64,000 nt of DNA from Clostridium sp. MD294 (GCF_000364165.2 NZ_CP097810.1:1364001-1428000); one strand, 5' to 3'; shown: positions 1 to 8,984, counted from the stretch's first letter. Made by a program: numbers and translations. Notes: generated by a model from the letters alone, not told the origin.

Positions 1-103
1 TAATATTGGTAATCACACTATAAATAAAATATACCACAAATATTTTGTGCTGTAAATGAAAGTATTGTAATAAAAATAAACTTTGATAGAGAATATGTAT
101 AAT

Positions 104-152
104 AAAAAAGACTGTACTAGAAATGTGATATTTTACTAGAACAGTCTTTTTT
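104..152 (-). terminator. Terminator after mazF-type gene
   Basis: A 17-bp stem with one mismatch (104-120 with 136-152) carries AAAAAAGACTG on one side and CAGTCTTTTTT on the other, so it has a T-tail in both directions. It lies just past the stop of the minus-strand toxin gene. Confidence 0.85.
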
Positions 153-168
153 ATTTTGTTAAAAATAA

Positions 169-513
169 TTAGCACAATCCTAAGCTGATTAATAATGCTC
201 TGTTTATTCTCTGCATAACCATACCATCTAAATGACAAACTTTCTCACGTAATCTTTTTTTGTCAATCGTTCTAATTTGCTCTAAAAGTATAACAGAGTC
301 TTTTGCTAAAGCATAATCTTGAGCTGATAATTCTATGTGTGTAGGCAATTTTGCCTTATTAATTTGCGATGTAATAGCAGAACAGATTACAGTAGGACTG
401 TATTTGTTGCCTGTATCATTTTGTACAATCAATACAGGTCTGATACCCCCTTGTTCGCTGCCTACTACTGGGCTTAAATCTGCATAATAAATATCTCCTC
501 TTCTTACAATCAA
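169..513 (-). CDS. mazF: MazF/NdoA-family mRNA interferase toxin
   Basis: This 114-aa protein is a full-length PemK/MazF endoribonuclease, the Firmicute NdoA (EndoA) type that cleaves single-stranded mRNA at short sites. Family signatures are clear: [12 protein letters not shown] near the N terminus, [16 protein letters not shown] around residues 18-33, and the SAITSQ segment before residue 55. The start is TTG at 513-511 with a GGAG element about 11 nt upstream. In most Firmicutes the gene follows an RHH antitoxin gene (ndoAI) and often alr. Here only about 110 nt separate a TATAAT box from the start, which leaves no room for a normal antitoxin. Family identity is firm; whether it is a functional toxin-antitoxin pair is open. 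Confidence 0.93.
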   Translation of the reverse strand: MIVRRGDIYYADLSPVVGSEQGGIRPVLIVQNDTGNKYSPTVICSAITSQINKAKLPTHIELSAQDYALAKDSVILLEQIRTIDKKRLREKVCHLDGMVMQRINRALLISLGLC

Positions 514-650
514 TTTGGCTCACTCTCCGCTATTTCTGGCTTGGATTACCGAGCCGTCAGGCGTTCTCACAATATTTACTTTTTTAATATGTACTTCACC
601 GCCTGCTTTTCGGTTTAATAGAAGTATTTCCAGCAGACGATGATATTATA
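514..650 (-). other. mazF upstream region with short GC-richer reading frame
   Basis: On the minus strand a TATAAT box near 645 is followed by an open frame that ends in TGA just before the TTG start of mazF. Its last codons read approximately KKVNIVRTPDGSVIQARNSGE. They have unusually many C/G third positions for this genome, but no ATG, GTG or TTG start sits at a ribosome binding site; an ATT start after GGTGAAG would give 22 residues. It may be a leader peptide or the tail of a lost gene. I do not recognise it. Confidence 0.3.
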
Positions 651-687
651 CCTTTTGTGTAAAAAAGGCTTTTTATAGTATGACATA

Positions 688-1323
688 TTATTCTGTAATT
701 TTAAATAAATTGTCATCTAATGCAACATCATATTCAAATGTATGATAACTTAAATGATATGTTTCATTTCCTTCGTCATCATATATTATAAACTGTATAG
801 GCTTTAGTGTTTCATTGTCTACCCATAATTTTTCTGTTGCAGTATATTTATTTCCTCCAGGAATAACGGCTTCTAAAACAGTGCAACGACTTTCGTCTAA
901 TGCAGCTGCTTCTACACTTACTCCTTCAGACTGCATATAGTTTTTTAAAAACTGTCCTAAAAATAATTCATTTCTTTGTTGATTTTGTGGTATTTCTTTT
1001 ATAATTTTGGAAGATACCCTTGGATTAAACTGACATATTTTTTCGCCATCAAATATGGTATAATTTCCTGCTACTGTTTCTGGTGCAGTAATTTCTAGAC
1101 GATATTGCCCTGTTGATTTAAAATATTGAGTTGTTTCATATGTATTGTTGCCTTTGTTAGAATAACGCTCCATTGTAGCAGTACATTGATAGTTTTGCAT
1201 TTCATTGAGTTGCTTTTGTATTTTTTCCATTTCTGTCATTTGAGATTGTTGTGTCAGTTTATTGCAGCCTGCAAATGTAATAGACAAACAAGCGATACAT
1301 AAAGCACAAATTGCTTTTTTCAT
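688..1323 (-). CDS. LolA/GerS-like lipoprotein
   Basis: A 211-aa exported lipoprotein. Residues 1-19 form a signal peptide and FAGC gives a lipobox with the lipidated Cys at residue 20. The mature part looks like the LolA-type half-barrel (outer membrane lipoprotein-sorting protein superfamily). Landmarks are YQCTATMERYSN, a GQYRLEITAPE strand, FDGEKICQFNP, and a C-terminal LWVDNETLKPIQFIIYDDEGN segment. In spore-forming Clostridia this superfamily includes the germination lipoprotein GerS, which is a plausible but unproven role. The start ATG is preceded by GGAGAGAGG. It lies upstream of mazF on the same strand, about 175 nt apart. Confidence 0.7.
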   Translation of the reverse strand: MKKAICALCIACLSITFAGCNKLTQQSQMTEMEKIQKQLNEMQNYQCTATMERYSNKGNNTYETTQYFKSTGQYRLEITAPETVAGNYTIFDGEKICQFNPRVSSKIIKEIPQNQQRNELFLGQFLKNYMQSEGVSVEAAALDESRCTVLEAVIPGGNKYTATEKLWVDNETLKPIQFIIYDDEGNETYHLSYHTFEYDVALDDNLFKITE

Positions 1324-1517
1324 TGTCCTCTCTCCTTTTTGTTCATTCTTTATTACTTATATGGAAGGATATAACAATATAGAACAAAAAAGACTTATAT
1401 GCTTTATTACGTTATTGTGTGATGTCAAAAGTAGTATGGTTTTTGTATAATAATTTACAAAATTTCACAAATTTATATTTTTTTCACTCTTTTCTTTTAA
1501 AAAGACTATTTTTTTGT

Positions 1518-1523
1518 TATAAT
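1518..1523 (+). promoter_or_regulatory. Probable -10 box for the 518-aa gene
   Basis: TATAAT is found 64 bp before the start at 1587. The -35 position 17 bp upstream (TTTTAA) is poor, so only the -10 is supported. Confidence 0.4.
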
Positions 1524-1586
1524 ACTACAAATAAGGAATTATAAATTATAATTGTCACGCTTCATTAACAGAACAGGAGAATTATT

Positions 1587-3143
1587 ATGACAAATTGTTC
1601 AGATTTTGAAAAAAAGCATAAAAAGCTTTTAGAATTTTTTAGTAAGAGTTTTTTTGAAGTATATAATCGAATGGATAAAGAAGTGCAGTCAACTTTATTA
1701 GAATTTGCACCAAACTTCTTCCATAGATGGTATGTTTCTGCACTTATTCCAGAAACAAATTTATCTCCTTCTGTGGCTTTTCGTATAGATTTTTCAAAAG
1801 AATTTTCAAAAGACAATATATATACTTACACAATAATTTTAGATAAAACACAAAAAGATATGCCTAAGTTTGAATATAAACTATTAGAGTATTCTTTACA
1901 AAAACACCCTTTTATTGAGGATTTAAAAATTATATTAAACTATTGTGAACCTGATTGTGAAATGACAGAAGACGGCAATTTTTTAGAAAAAGATGAAATC
2001 AATTTATTACAAAAAATTTCAAAAAAGGAAACAGAATATTTACATTATTTAACAAAACTTTTGCATACTATGGAATTTTTAAAACCTTTACCATCTATAC
2101 ATACCATACGTGTGCAAACTGATGAGAGGGCAAAGTGGGTATTTAAAAAAACAACAGACCAAATATTAGATTATATTGTTCATTTTGTAATTAGAATGGC
2201 ATGTTATGAAATAACAGAAGCTGTAGGTGCAGAGCAGGGCTGTTTCCACTATGATATGTTTTATAATTTTTTGCAAAATAATATGGATACAGAGGATATT
2301 TTTATAAAACTTTATGAGTGTATTGATATTGATATTTCTCAAATATGGGAAGTGCCTTCTTTAGAGGAATTTTCAGAGGAACAGTCTGCAATTGCTTCTT
2401 CTTTTTTCTACATAGGTATTTTATTGGATAAATGGTTTTTGACTCCTTTAGGAAATTATTTACAAATAATACAACCAACTTATTATTTACCTTTTTATTT
2501 TATTCCTGCATTTAATCGCATCTCAAATTTAACAATAGCAAAATGTCCTTTACAATCAGAGCTATATTCTCCTTGCTCTGTATATGACTTGACACCAATA
2601 GGAGAGGCAATTCTAGGAAAAAAAGGGAAGAAACAACCTTTGCCAGTTCATATAGATTTTTATCAAATAGTAGATGCCATTATTCAACATTCAGAATTAA
2701 ATTTATTTGAAAGAACAATACAACAGCAAGGTATCAATATTAGTACACTTGTATGTCCAATTAAAATTACTATTGTAAAACATCCAGATTATTGGAAAAT
2801 AATGGAGGTGTTAGATACTACTTCTTTGTATGAAATATGTAGTGAAATTTGTTCTATATTTGATTTAGTAGATGTTTTTACTTACAGTATTACAGCACAG
2901 CATAAAAATAGCTTTCCTCTCTTTCAGGGCAGCCCTTTAAAACATAAAAGTCAAGAACCTTCTCCTTTTTTGCCTGTTTCATTTTCTGCAGGAGATGTCC
3001 TCTATTTTACACCAGACAAAGATAAAAGCAAACAATTAAAATTAGAGTTTTTACCAAAACAGAAACAAATTCCTTTTATACTATATCCTCGTTTAAGAAA
3101 ACAGAGTAGTGTTATGAAAGTAAATCCATTTGACATTGATTAA
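1587..3143 (+). CDS. Unknown 518-aa protein, possible pRiA4b-like C-terminal domain
   Basis: I do not recognise this protein with confidence. It has no signal peptide or clear membrane segment, so it is probably cytoplasmic. Residues 1-250 are mainly helical. Around residues 270-350 two LTPxG-type motifs (WFLTPLGNYL and YDLTPIGEAIL) resemble winged-helix ends. Residues 390-510 have the order of elements seen in plasmid pRiA4b ORF-3-like domains: KITIVKHPDYWKIMEV, a SLYEICSEICSIFDL helix, a GDVLYFTP strand, then a terminal FILYPRLRKQ with VNPFD. That assignment is tentative. The start ATG has AGGAGA about 10 nt upstream. The cobD-like gene follows after 25 nt and may be co-transcribed. Confidence 0.6.
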   Translation: MTNCSDFEKKHKKLLEFFSKSFFEVYNRMDKEVQSTLLEFAPNFFHRWYVSALIPETNLSPSVAFRIDFSKEFSKDNIYTYTIILDKTQKDMPKFEYKLLEYSLQKHPFIEDLKIILNYCEPDCEMTEDGNFLEKDEINLLQKISKKETEYLHYLTKLLHTMEFLKPLPSIHTIRVQTDERAKWVFKKTTDQILDYIVHFVIRMACYEITEAVGAEQGCFHYDMFYNFLQNNMDTEDIFIKLYECIDIDISQIWEVPSLEEFSEEQSAIASSFFYIGILLDKWFLTPLGNYLQIIQPTYYLPFYFIPAFNRISNLTIAKCPLQSELYSPCSVYDLTPIGEAILGKKGKKQPLPVHIDFYQIVDAIIQHSELNLFERTIQQQGINISTLVCPIKITIVKHPDYWKIMEVLDTTSLYEICSEICSIFDLVDVFTYSITAQHKNSFPLFQGSPLKHKSQEPSPFLPVSFSAGDVLYFTPDKDKSKQLKLEFLPKQKQIPFILYPRLRKQSSVMKVNPFDID

Positions 3144-3168
3144 TTTTATTAGAAAGAAGTGATAGAAT

Positions 3169-4263
3169 ATGATGCACCAACACGGTGGAGATTTAGACGC
3201 CATACAAAATAAATATCATATACCTAAAAATGAAATTATAGACTTTAGTGGAAATATCAATCCTTTGGGATTTCCAAAAAGTGTAAAGCAACAATTGGTA
3301 AATAACTTAGATATTATTTGTGTTTATCCTGATAAAAATTATACAGCACTTCGCAAGGCAATCAGTAATTATACAGGAGCAGATATAGGACATATTGTAG
3401 TAGGAAATGGTTCTACAGAATTGATTTCTACATTTATTAAAATTGCACAGGCAAAACAAACATTAATAGTAGCACCTGCTTATTCAGAATATGAAAGAGA
3501 AGTAACACTCTGTGGTAGTAGTTATTGCTATTTTGCATTGAAAGAGGAAGAAGCATTTTGTTTAAATGTATCAAGATTAATTTCAGAATTGACATCAGAA
3601 ATTGGTCTTTTGATATTGTGTAATCCAAATAACCCAACAGGAACAGTTGCTACAAAAATACAATTAGAACAAATATTGCAACATTGTAAACAAAATCATA
3701 TTTCTGTAATGATAGATGAAACATATATGGAATTTTGTGAGAATTTAGAAGAATGTTGTGCTATTCCACTTGTTGAGAAATTTGATAATTTGTTTGTGAT
3801 TAGAGGAACATCAAAATTTTTTGCTTCTCCTGGCATTCGCTTAGGCTATGGCATTTCAAGTAATGCTGTATTTCTGGAAACACTCAAAAAAAATCAGGAC
3901 CCTTGGAGTGTAAATAGTATTGCTGCTTTTGCAGGAGAATTGCTTTTTTCAGATAAAGAGTTTATACAACAAACAAAAATGTTGATTTCTGCAGAAAGAA
4001 AACGTTGTATAGAACAGTTAAAACAGTTTCAAAATATTACTGTTTATCATTCTAGTTCTAATTTTATATTACTGAAATTGAAAACAAATGTAATTAATTC
4101 TCATGAATTGTTTGAAAAACTGATACAAAAAAAATTATTGGTAAGAGATGCGTCTTCATTTACATTTTTAGATGATACATTTTTACGTTTTTGTATTCGT
4201 ATGCCAGAACATAATACTGCATTGCTTGAGCAGTTGAGGGAATTAGTAGAACAGAAAAAATAA
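3169..4263 (+). CDS. CobD-like PLP-dependent aminotransferase
   Basis: A 364-aa fold-type I, PLP-dependent class I/II aminotransferase. HGGD at residues 5-8 and FSGNINPLG at 26-34 are typical of L-threonine-O-3-phosphate decarboxylase (CobD), which makes aminopropanol phosphate for cobalamin. The HisC branch is the close alternative. NPNNPTG lies at 152-158 and the expected PLP-binding lysine is K216 in GTSKFFASPGIRLGYG. No other cobalamin or histidine gene lies within the window, so the substrate cannot be settled from context. The start is an ATG preceded by AGAAGTGA; a second ATG follows directly. Confidence 0.75.
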   Translation: MMHQHGGDLDAIQNKYHIPKNEIIDFSGNINPLGFPKSVKQQLVNNLDIICVYPDKNYTALRKAISNYTGADIGHIVVGNGSTELISTFIKIAQAKQTLIVAPAYSEYEREVTLCGSSYCYFALKEEEAFCLNVSRLISELTSEIGLLILCNPNNPTGTVATKIQLEQILQHCKQNHISVMIDETYMEFCENLEECCAIPLVEKFDNLFVIRGTSKFFASPGIRLGYGISSNAVFLETLKKNQDPWSVNSIAAFAGELLFSDKEFIQQTKMLISAERKRCIEQLKQFQNITVYHSSSNFILLKLKTNVINSHELFEKLIQKKLLVRDASSFTFLDDTFLRFCIRMPEHNTALLEQLRELVEQKK

Positions 4264-4375
4264 ATTTATTTGGAAAAAATTTTTTTCATAATTTTTTAAA
4301 AATGTCACATATTAATCATCATGAAATGAAATTACAAAGTACCTTTTGACTTATACTATGAAAGGAGTCAAAACA

Positions 4376-4804
4376 GTGTGTATTATTACAGAAGCGGAAA
4401 TGATACAAAATCTTTGTATTATAAAAAAAACATTAGATGAAGTAAAACAAACAATAAAAAATATTGTTTTTATAAATAATGAAGCATTTTTTGGTTTTTT
4501 AAATGAATTACATTGTACTAATAACGAAACTGTTTCTGAAGTATTAAATAAATTAGAACATTGTATTCCTTTTGCATTAACAGAGGAAAGTTTTTCACTT
4601 TTTATGTCTTCATGTCATTCAGAAGATGCTGAAAAAATGGAAAATTTCAGAAAAGATTTTATAAAAAGCTGTAAAAATGATTTTTTGCTATTATTATATA
4701 CCATATCAGATAAAGAGCAATGGGATAATATTGTAGAAAATTGTGAAATGCTTCGCAGAAAAAATTATACTATTATGGAAGAGAAAAGAATGGAGCAATT
4801 ATGA
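4376..4804 (+). CDS. Unknown 142-aa protein
   Basis: I do not recognise this protein. It is small, mostly helical and rather Cys-rich, with no signal peptide; the N-terminal half looks coiled-coil-like (IIKKTLDEVKQTIKNIV). I chose GTG at 4376 because AAAGGAG lies 8 nt upstream; the in-frame ATG at 4346 has no binding site and sits before it. The stop overlaps the start of the radical SAM gene (ATGA), so the two are translationally coupled and may act together. Confidence 0.65.
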   Translation: MCIITEAEMIQNLCIIKKTLDEVKQTIKNIVFINNEAFFGFLNELHCTNNETVSEVLNKLEHCIPFALTEESFSLFMSSCHSEDAEKMENFRKDFIKSCKNDFLLLLYTISDKEQWDNIVENCEMLRRKNYTIMEEKRMEQL

Positions 4805-5724
4805 TTTATAATGATGGAAAACCGTATTATAGTTTAAATAATGCTTATAGGCAAAAATTTGGTAAAAAAGCAGTTAAAATTTCACTAAATGCAGGTTTTA
4901 CCTGTCCTAATAGAGATGGAACATTAGATACAAGAGGCTGTATATTTTGTAGTGAAAAAGGTTCTGGAGATTTTGCAGCAAAAGGTAGTAGTATAGCAGA
5001 ACAAATAGCATATGGTAAAAAGCAAAAAAAATGGCAGGGACAATCTCCCTGCTATATTGCTTATTTTCAAGCATTTACAAATACTTATGCACCTGCCACA
5101 GTACTAAAACAGCTTTATGAGCAAGCAATTTATTGTGATGATGTAGTAGGAATTTCTATTGCAACACGTCCAGATTGTTTAGAAGAAGATGTATTGTGTG
5201 TTTTAAGTGAAATAAATGAAAAAACAGATGTTTGTGTAGAATTAGGATTGCAGACAATAAAAAAAAGTTCTATAGAATTGATAAGAAGAGGATATCAAAA
5301 TGATGTTTTTGAAAGGGCAGTATTAGAACTGAGTAAAAGAAATATAGAAATTGTAGTACATATTATATTAGGATTACCTCATGAAACAAAAAAAGATATT
5401 ATGGATACTATACAATATATTAACCAGTTTCCTATAAAGGGAATAAAATTGCAGTTGCTTCATGTGCTGTGTGATAGTGATTTAGCACAATATTATAGAG
5501 AGGGGAATTTTGAAACGCTTTGTATGGAGAGTTATGTAGATATTGTTTGTGATTGTATAGAGCATATACGTCCTGATATTGTAATACATAGATTGACAGG
5601 AGATGGAAATGGAAAAAATTTAATTGCTCCTTTATGGAGTAAAAATAAAAGACTTGTACTCAATACTATACATAAAACACTCAAACAAAGAAATGCTTTT
5701 CAAGGTAAGAAATATATAAAATAA
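4801..5724 (+). CDS. Radical SAM protein, TIGR01212/YtqA family
   Basis: A 307-aa radical SAM protein of the TIGR01212 (YtqA/YhcC) family, function not established. The N terminus shows KISLNAGFTCPNRDGTL followed by RGCIFCS, the spaced cysteine cluster of this family that binds the [4Fe-4S] and SAM. Later family elements include YFQAFTNTYAP (about 81-91), GISIATRPDC (about 117-126), VELGLQT, and GLPHETKKDI. Length and order match a complete family member. It overlaps the preceding 142-aa gene by 4 nt. Confidence 0.85.
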   Translation: MIYNDGKPYYSLNNAYRQKFGKKAVKISLNAGFTCPNRDGTLDTRGCIFCSEKGSGDFAAKGSSIAEQIAYGKKQKKWQGQSPCYIAYFQAFTNTYAPATVLKQLYEQAIYCDDVVGISIATRPDCLEEDVLCVLSEINEKTDVCVELGLQTIKKSSIELIRRGYQNDVFERAVLELSKRNIEIVVHIILGLPHETKKDIMDTIQYINQFPIKGIKLQLLHVLCDSDLAQYYREGNFETLCMESYVDIVCDCIEHIRPDIVIHRLTGDGNGKNLIAPLWSKNKRLVLNTIHKTLKQRNAFQGKKYIK

Positions 5725-5776
5725 TAAAAAAATATCTTTCATGTAGGTAGTGAGATGATAAAATAGTTGTTTCTAT

Positions 5777-5806
5777 TTGCTTTTTAGTATATACTAATGG
5801 TATGAT
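5777..5806 (+). promoter_or_regulatory. Promoter of the DUF4364 gene with palindrome in the spacer
   Basis: TTGCTT (5777-5782) and TATGAT (5801-5806) are 18 bp apart, with TG just upstream of the -10. The spacer holds a perfect 14-bp palindrome, TTAGTATATACTAA (5784-5797). It is well placed for a repressor that blocks RNA polymerase. Confidence 0.6.
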
Positions 5807-5833
5807 TTTAATATTAAAAGGTGGTGGCAACAA

Positions 5834-6376
5834 ATGGATTATTCTATCAGTCGCTTAGCTGAAAGTAAATTAATATTGTTGTATTTGATTGAAAAAATAG
5901 GTTTTCCTCTTTCTAATAGTGAAATTTGTCAATTTTCATTAGAAAAAAATTATATGGATTACTTTTCTGTGCAACAGTATCTTTCAGAATTAGTAGAAGC
6001 ACATTTGTTGGAAAAAAATAAAAATAAAAATCATACCCGTTATACTTTAACAAAAGAAGGAAAAGGAATGATAAACTATTTTGTATCTCACATTCCAGAA
6101 AAAGTGAAAAATGAAATAGATACTTATGTACAACAAAATAAAAAAAGAATACATACAGAGTCAGAAGTAACAGCAAAATATTATACAGAACATAATAGCG
6201 ATTATGATTATGTTGTAAAATGTGGTTTAAGTGATAGCGATGGTACCAATATTATGGAAATTAGTGTACCTGTAGCGACACAACAACAAGCAAAAATTAT
6301 TTGTAATAATTGGAAAGAAAATGCAGGTCGTTTATATGGCAGTATATTAAATATATTAATAGGCGATGAAAAATAA
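5834..6376 (+). CDS. DUF4364 family winged-helix protein
   Basis: A 180-aa protein of the Firmicute DUF4364 family. The first ~80 residues form a winged-helix domain (LILLYLIEKIGFPLSNSEICQF, then a wing ending in RYTLTKEGKGMI). The rest is the family-specific C-terminal domain with SVPVATQQQAKIICNNW. DNA binding is inferred from the fold; targets are unknown. AAAGGTGG precedes the ATG. A perfect palindrome lies in its own promoter, which suggests autoregulation. The gene stands alone and ends in a terminator. Confidence 0.8.
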   Translation: MDYSISRLAESKLILLYLIEKIGFPLSNSEICQFSLEKNYMDYFSVQQYLSELVEAHLLEKNKNKNHTRYTLTKEGKGMINYFVSHIPEKVKNEIDTYVQQNKKRIHTESEVTAKYYTEHNSDYDYVVKCGLSDSDGTNIMEISVPVATQQQAKIICNNWKENAGRLYGSILNILIGDEK

Positions 6377-6380
6377 ATGT

Positions 6381-6416
6381 AAAAGCATTGAGAATACTTA
6401 TTCTGAATGCTTTTTT
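6381..6416 (+). terminator. Terminator after DUF4364 gene
   Basis: AAAAGCATT and AATGCTTTTTT pair around an inner AGAAT/ATTCT stem, giving a long hairpin with a T6 tail directly after the stop codon. Confidence 0.85.
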
Positions 6417-6540
6417 GATTGGTAATTATTACAATTTTATTAAAGTTTTATGAATATAGATGAAAAAATGTAAAAATTATGTTACAATGACTGCCAGATA
6501 AATTTTGTAGAAAGAAATGACAACGAGGAGGAATAATCAC

Positions 6541-8898
6541 ATGAGAAAAAGGCATTTTTTCATGAAAAAAATAATAGGGCTTGTGTTAGCAGGTAGTATG
6601 TTATGTTCTGCATGGAATGTACAAGCATTTGCAGCAGAAATATTGCATGACCAAATAAGTACAGAAATCGTTACAAAAGGGGTTACATATGAAAAAAATC
6701 ATAGATTTACAACAGAAGGCTGGCAAGATATTCATGTATTAAAAATAGATTTGAATGACCCTAATTTAGTATTTCAACCATTGGAGTCCCAAACAGAATA
6801 TGGTTTAAAAGAAACACTTTTAAAAATGGTAGAAGATACAGGAGCAGTAGCAGCAGTAAATGGGGACTTTTTTGGTATGAAAGGAGAATATTCTGCATCA
6901 TTTGGCCCAGTAGTAAGAGATGGAAATATCATTTCAGCAGGAACGGATAGAAATTTAGATAAAAATGAATATTCTACTTTTTTTATAGATAAAGAAGGCA
7001 ATCCTTTTATAGATTTTTTTAGAATACAAGCTGATTTTTATGCAGGAGAATATGGTCATTTAGAACTTGCTTCTTTTAATAAAATTACAGAAATGAAATA
7101 TCCTATCTATTTTGATAAAAATGCAGCAGCATCTACAGCAGATTTAGATGCACGTTTTGCAGATTTAGTAAAATTTACAGTACAAAATGATACCATTACT
7201 GCAATTTCTCAAAAAGGAGAAACTGTTAATACACCAGAAGATGGTTATTTAATTATTATAAGTGGAGAATACTATAATGATTTGTGGGAATATTTTGTAG
7301 AAGGACAAACTACAAGATTAGATATTAGAGCAACATTGGACTTAAATACAATACAGACAGCAATAAGTGGCATAGGGAGAATATTGGTTGATGGAGAAAA
7401 ACCAGAAGATGCAGGACTGCTTATAAAAGGTAGACAACCAAGAACAGCATTGGGTATTACACAAGATAGTTCTACATTGATATTGATGGTAGTAGATGGT
7501 AGAGGAGATAGTATCGGTGCAACAAATGAAGAAATGGTTTGGCTTATGAGAGAATATGGTGCTTATAATGCTATGCACTTTGATGGTGGTGGTTCTTCTA
7601 CTATGGTAGCAAAAACAATAGAACAACAAGCAACAGAAGTCAAAAATACTGTTTCTGAAGGAACACAGAGAAAAATTATAAATGGTTTGGGAGTATTTAA
7701 TAATGCACCTATAAGTGAATTATCACAGATTGAATTAAAAGTAGAAAATGATAGAGCGTTTATAAATAATAGTATAACATTATCTCCTAAAGGATATGAT
7801 GAATATTTTCATGAGATTGCATTAGATGAAAGTCAAATTATGTATTCTTTAGAGCAAGGAGAAGGCGTATTTCATGGAAATAGTTTTATACCAACAGTAG
7901 AGGGTGATATACAAATAAATATGGCATATCAAGATAAAACCGCTACAGCAACAATCAAAGCAATGAAAATAGCTTCTATTGAAATAACACCAAATGAAAT
8001 TTATTTATTGCCAAATGAAAATACACCATTACAAATAAAAGGAATAAGCACAAATGGATATACAGCAGATGTTTCGAATGATGTGCAATATACAGTTTCT
8101 GGTGAAATAGGTAATGTAGATGAAAATGGTATTTTTACAGCAAGTGCTGTACCATCAAAAGGATATATTACAGCAAGTGTTGGAGAAAATATAAGCTGTG
8201 CTGTGCCTGTAATAGTATGGCAGCAACCAGAAGAAAATATAGAACTACCTTGGACACCAGAACCAACAAAATTATATGATAGTCACCAGCAACAGATACA
8301 ATATGCAGAAGATGGTGCAATTTATGTTAATATTGTAGGGAAAGTAACATCAGCCACAGCAGAACCAGAAATTTATACAGCAGAACAATCAAAAGTAAAA
8401 AATGCAGTAGAAAGTAATGCTAATTTTGCTGTTTATGGAGGCAAAACAGATATTACACCAAGTATTGACACAATACAGTGGAATGGAGAATATCAGTTCC
8501 AAAATAAAAATGGTGTAAGTGTTGTAATGATGACAGCAGCACAAGGAGGATTTCGAGTAACAAACCCAGCACAATGGATTTCATTCCAAAATGATATTGT
8601 ACAAGCTGGAAATCAAGCGGTTGTGATAGTAATGGACAAAACACCTTCTGTATTTGAGGACGCTCTGGAAACAATGTTATTTAGTAGTGTTTTGTCAGAG
8701 TTAGAACAACAGTCAAAAACAATATTTGTTGTATCTGCTTCAGGTCAAAAATGTTGGTCTAGTATAAAAGATGGTATTCATTATATTAATTTACCAGATT
8801 TGTTTTTAGAAGATGGTAGTGTAAATACAGATTTTAGTATATTAAAATTGCGTATTGTAGGAGAAGAAATTACATACGAAATGTCAAAAATAGCATAA
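6541..8898 (+). CDS. Secreted phosphodiester glycosidase with BIG2-like domain
   Basis: A 785-aa exported protein. The signal peptide covers about residues 1-32 and ends near QAFAAE. Residues ~100-385 are a phosphodiester glycosidase (NAGPA-like) domain, shown by AAVNGDFFG near 105, GRQPRTALG near 300 and the hallmark HFDGGGSSTM near 348. Members cleave sugar-phosphodiester bonds in exopolysaccharides or wall polymers. A BIG2-like immunoglobulin domain follows (~477-558). The last ~220 residues are a separate unrecognised domain. I chose ATG 6541, which has GAGGAGG 9 nt upstream; the in-frame ATG at 6517 lies before that site. It leads the envelope polysaccharide cluster. Confidence 0.85.
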   Translation: MRKRHFFMKKIIGLVLAGSMLCSAWNVQAFAAEILHDQISTEIVTKGVTYEKNHRFTTEGWQDIHVLKIDLNDPNLVFQPLESQTEYGLKETLLKMVEDTGAVAAVNGDFFGMKGEYSASFGPVVRDGNIISAGTDRNLDKNEYSTFFIDKEGNPFIDFFRIQADFYAGEYGHLELASFNKITEMKYPIYFDKNAAASTADLDARFADLVKFTVQNDTITAISQKGETVNTPEDGYLIIISGEYYNDLWEYFVEGQTTRLDIRATLDLNTIQTAISGIGRILVDGEKPEDAGLLIKGRQPRTALGITQDSSTLILMVVDGRGDSIGATNEEMVWLMREYGAYNAMHFDGGGSSTMVAKTIEQQATEVKNTVSEGTQRKIINGLGVFNNAPISELSQIELKVENDRAFINNSITLSPKGYDEYFHEIALDESQIMYSLEQGEGVFHGNSFIPTVEGDIQINMAYQDKTATATIKAMKIASIEITPNEIYLLPNENTPLQIKGISTNGYTADVSNDVQYTVSGEIGNVDENGIFTASAVPSKGYITASVGENISCAVPVIVWQQPEENIELPWTPEPTKLYDSHQQQIQYAEDGAIYVNIVGKVTSATAEPEIYTAEQSKVKNAVESNANFAVYGGKTDITPSIDTIQWNGEYQFQNKNGVSVVMMTAAQGGFRVTNPAQWISFQNDIVQAGNQAVVIVMDKTPSVFEDALETMLFSSVLSELEQQSKTIFVVSASGQKCWSSIKDGIHYINLPDLFLEDGSVNTDFSILKLRIVGEEITYEMSKIA

Positions 8899-8953
8899 AC
8901 AAGCAGTAAAGTTTATGATTTCTGTTGTAATATGGATATTTTTGGGGTAGTAT

Positions 8954-8984
8954 AATATGGGCGGAGATATTCTCAGCCCATATT
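8954..8984 (+). repeat. Hairpin in murJ leader
   Basis: A perfect 9-bp stem, AATATGGGC with GCCCATATT, encloses 13 nt. No T-run follows, so it is not a clear terminator. It overlaps a TATAAT at 8951-8956 and may be a 5' leader structure. Confidence 0.5.

Noticed and set aside
1262..1450. 62-codon plus-strand frame
   Set aside because: Overlaps the N terminus of the lipoprotein gene and lacks a ribosome binding site.
8954..8984. Terminator between the glycosidase and murJ
   Set aside because: Good 9-bp stem but no T-run on either side.
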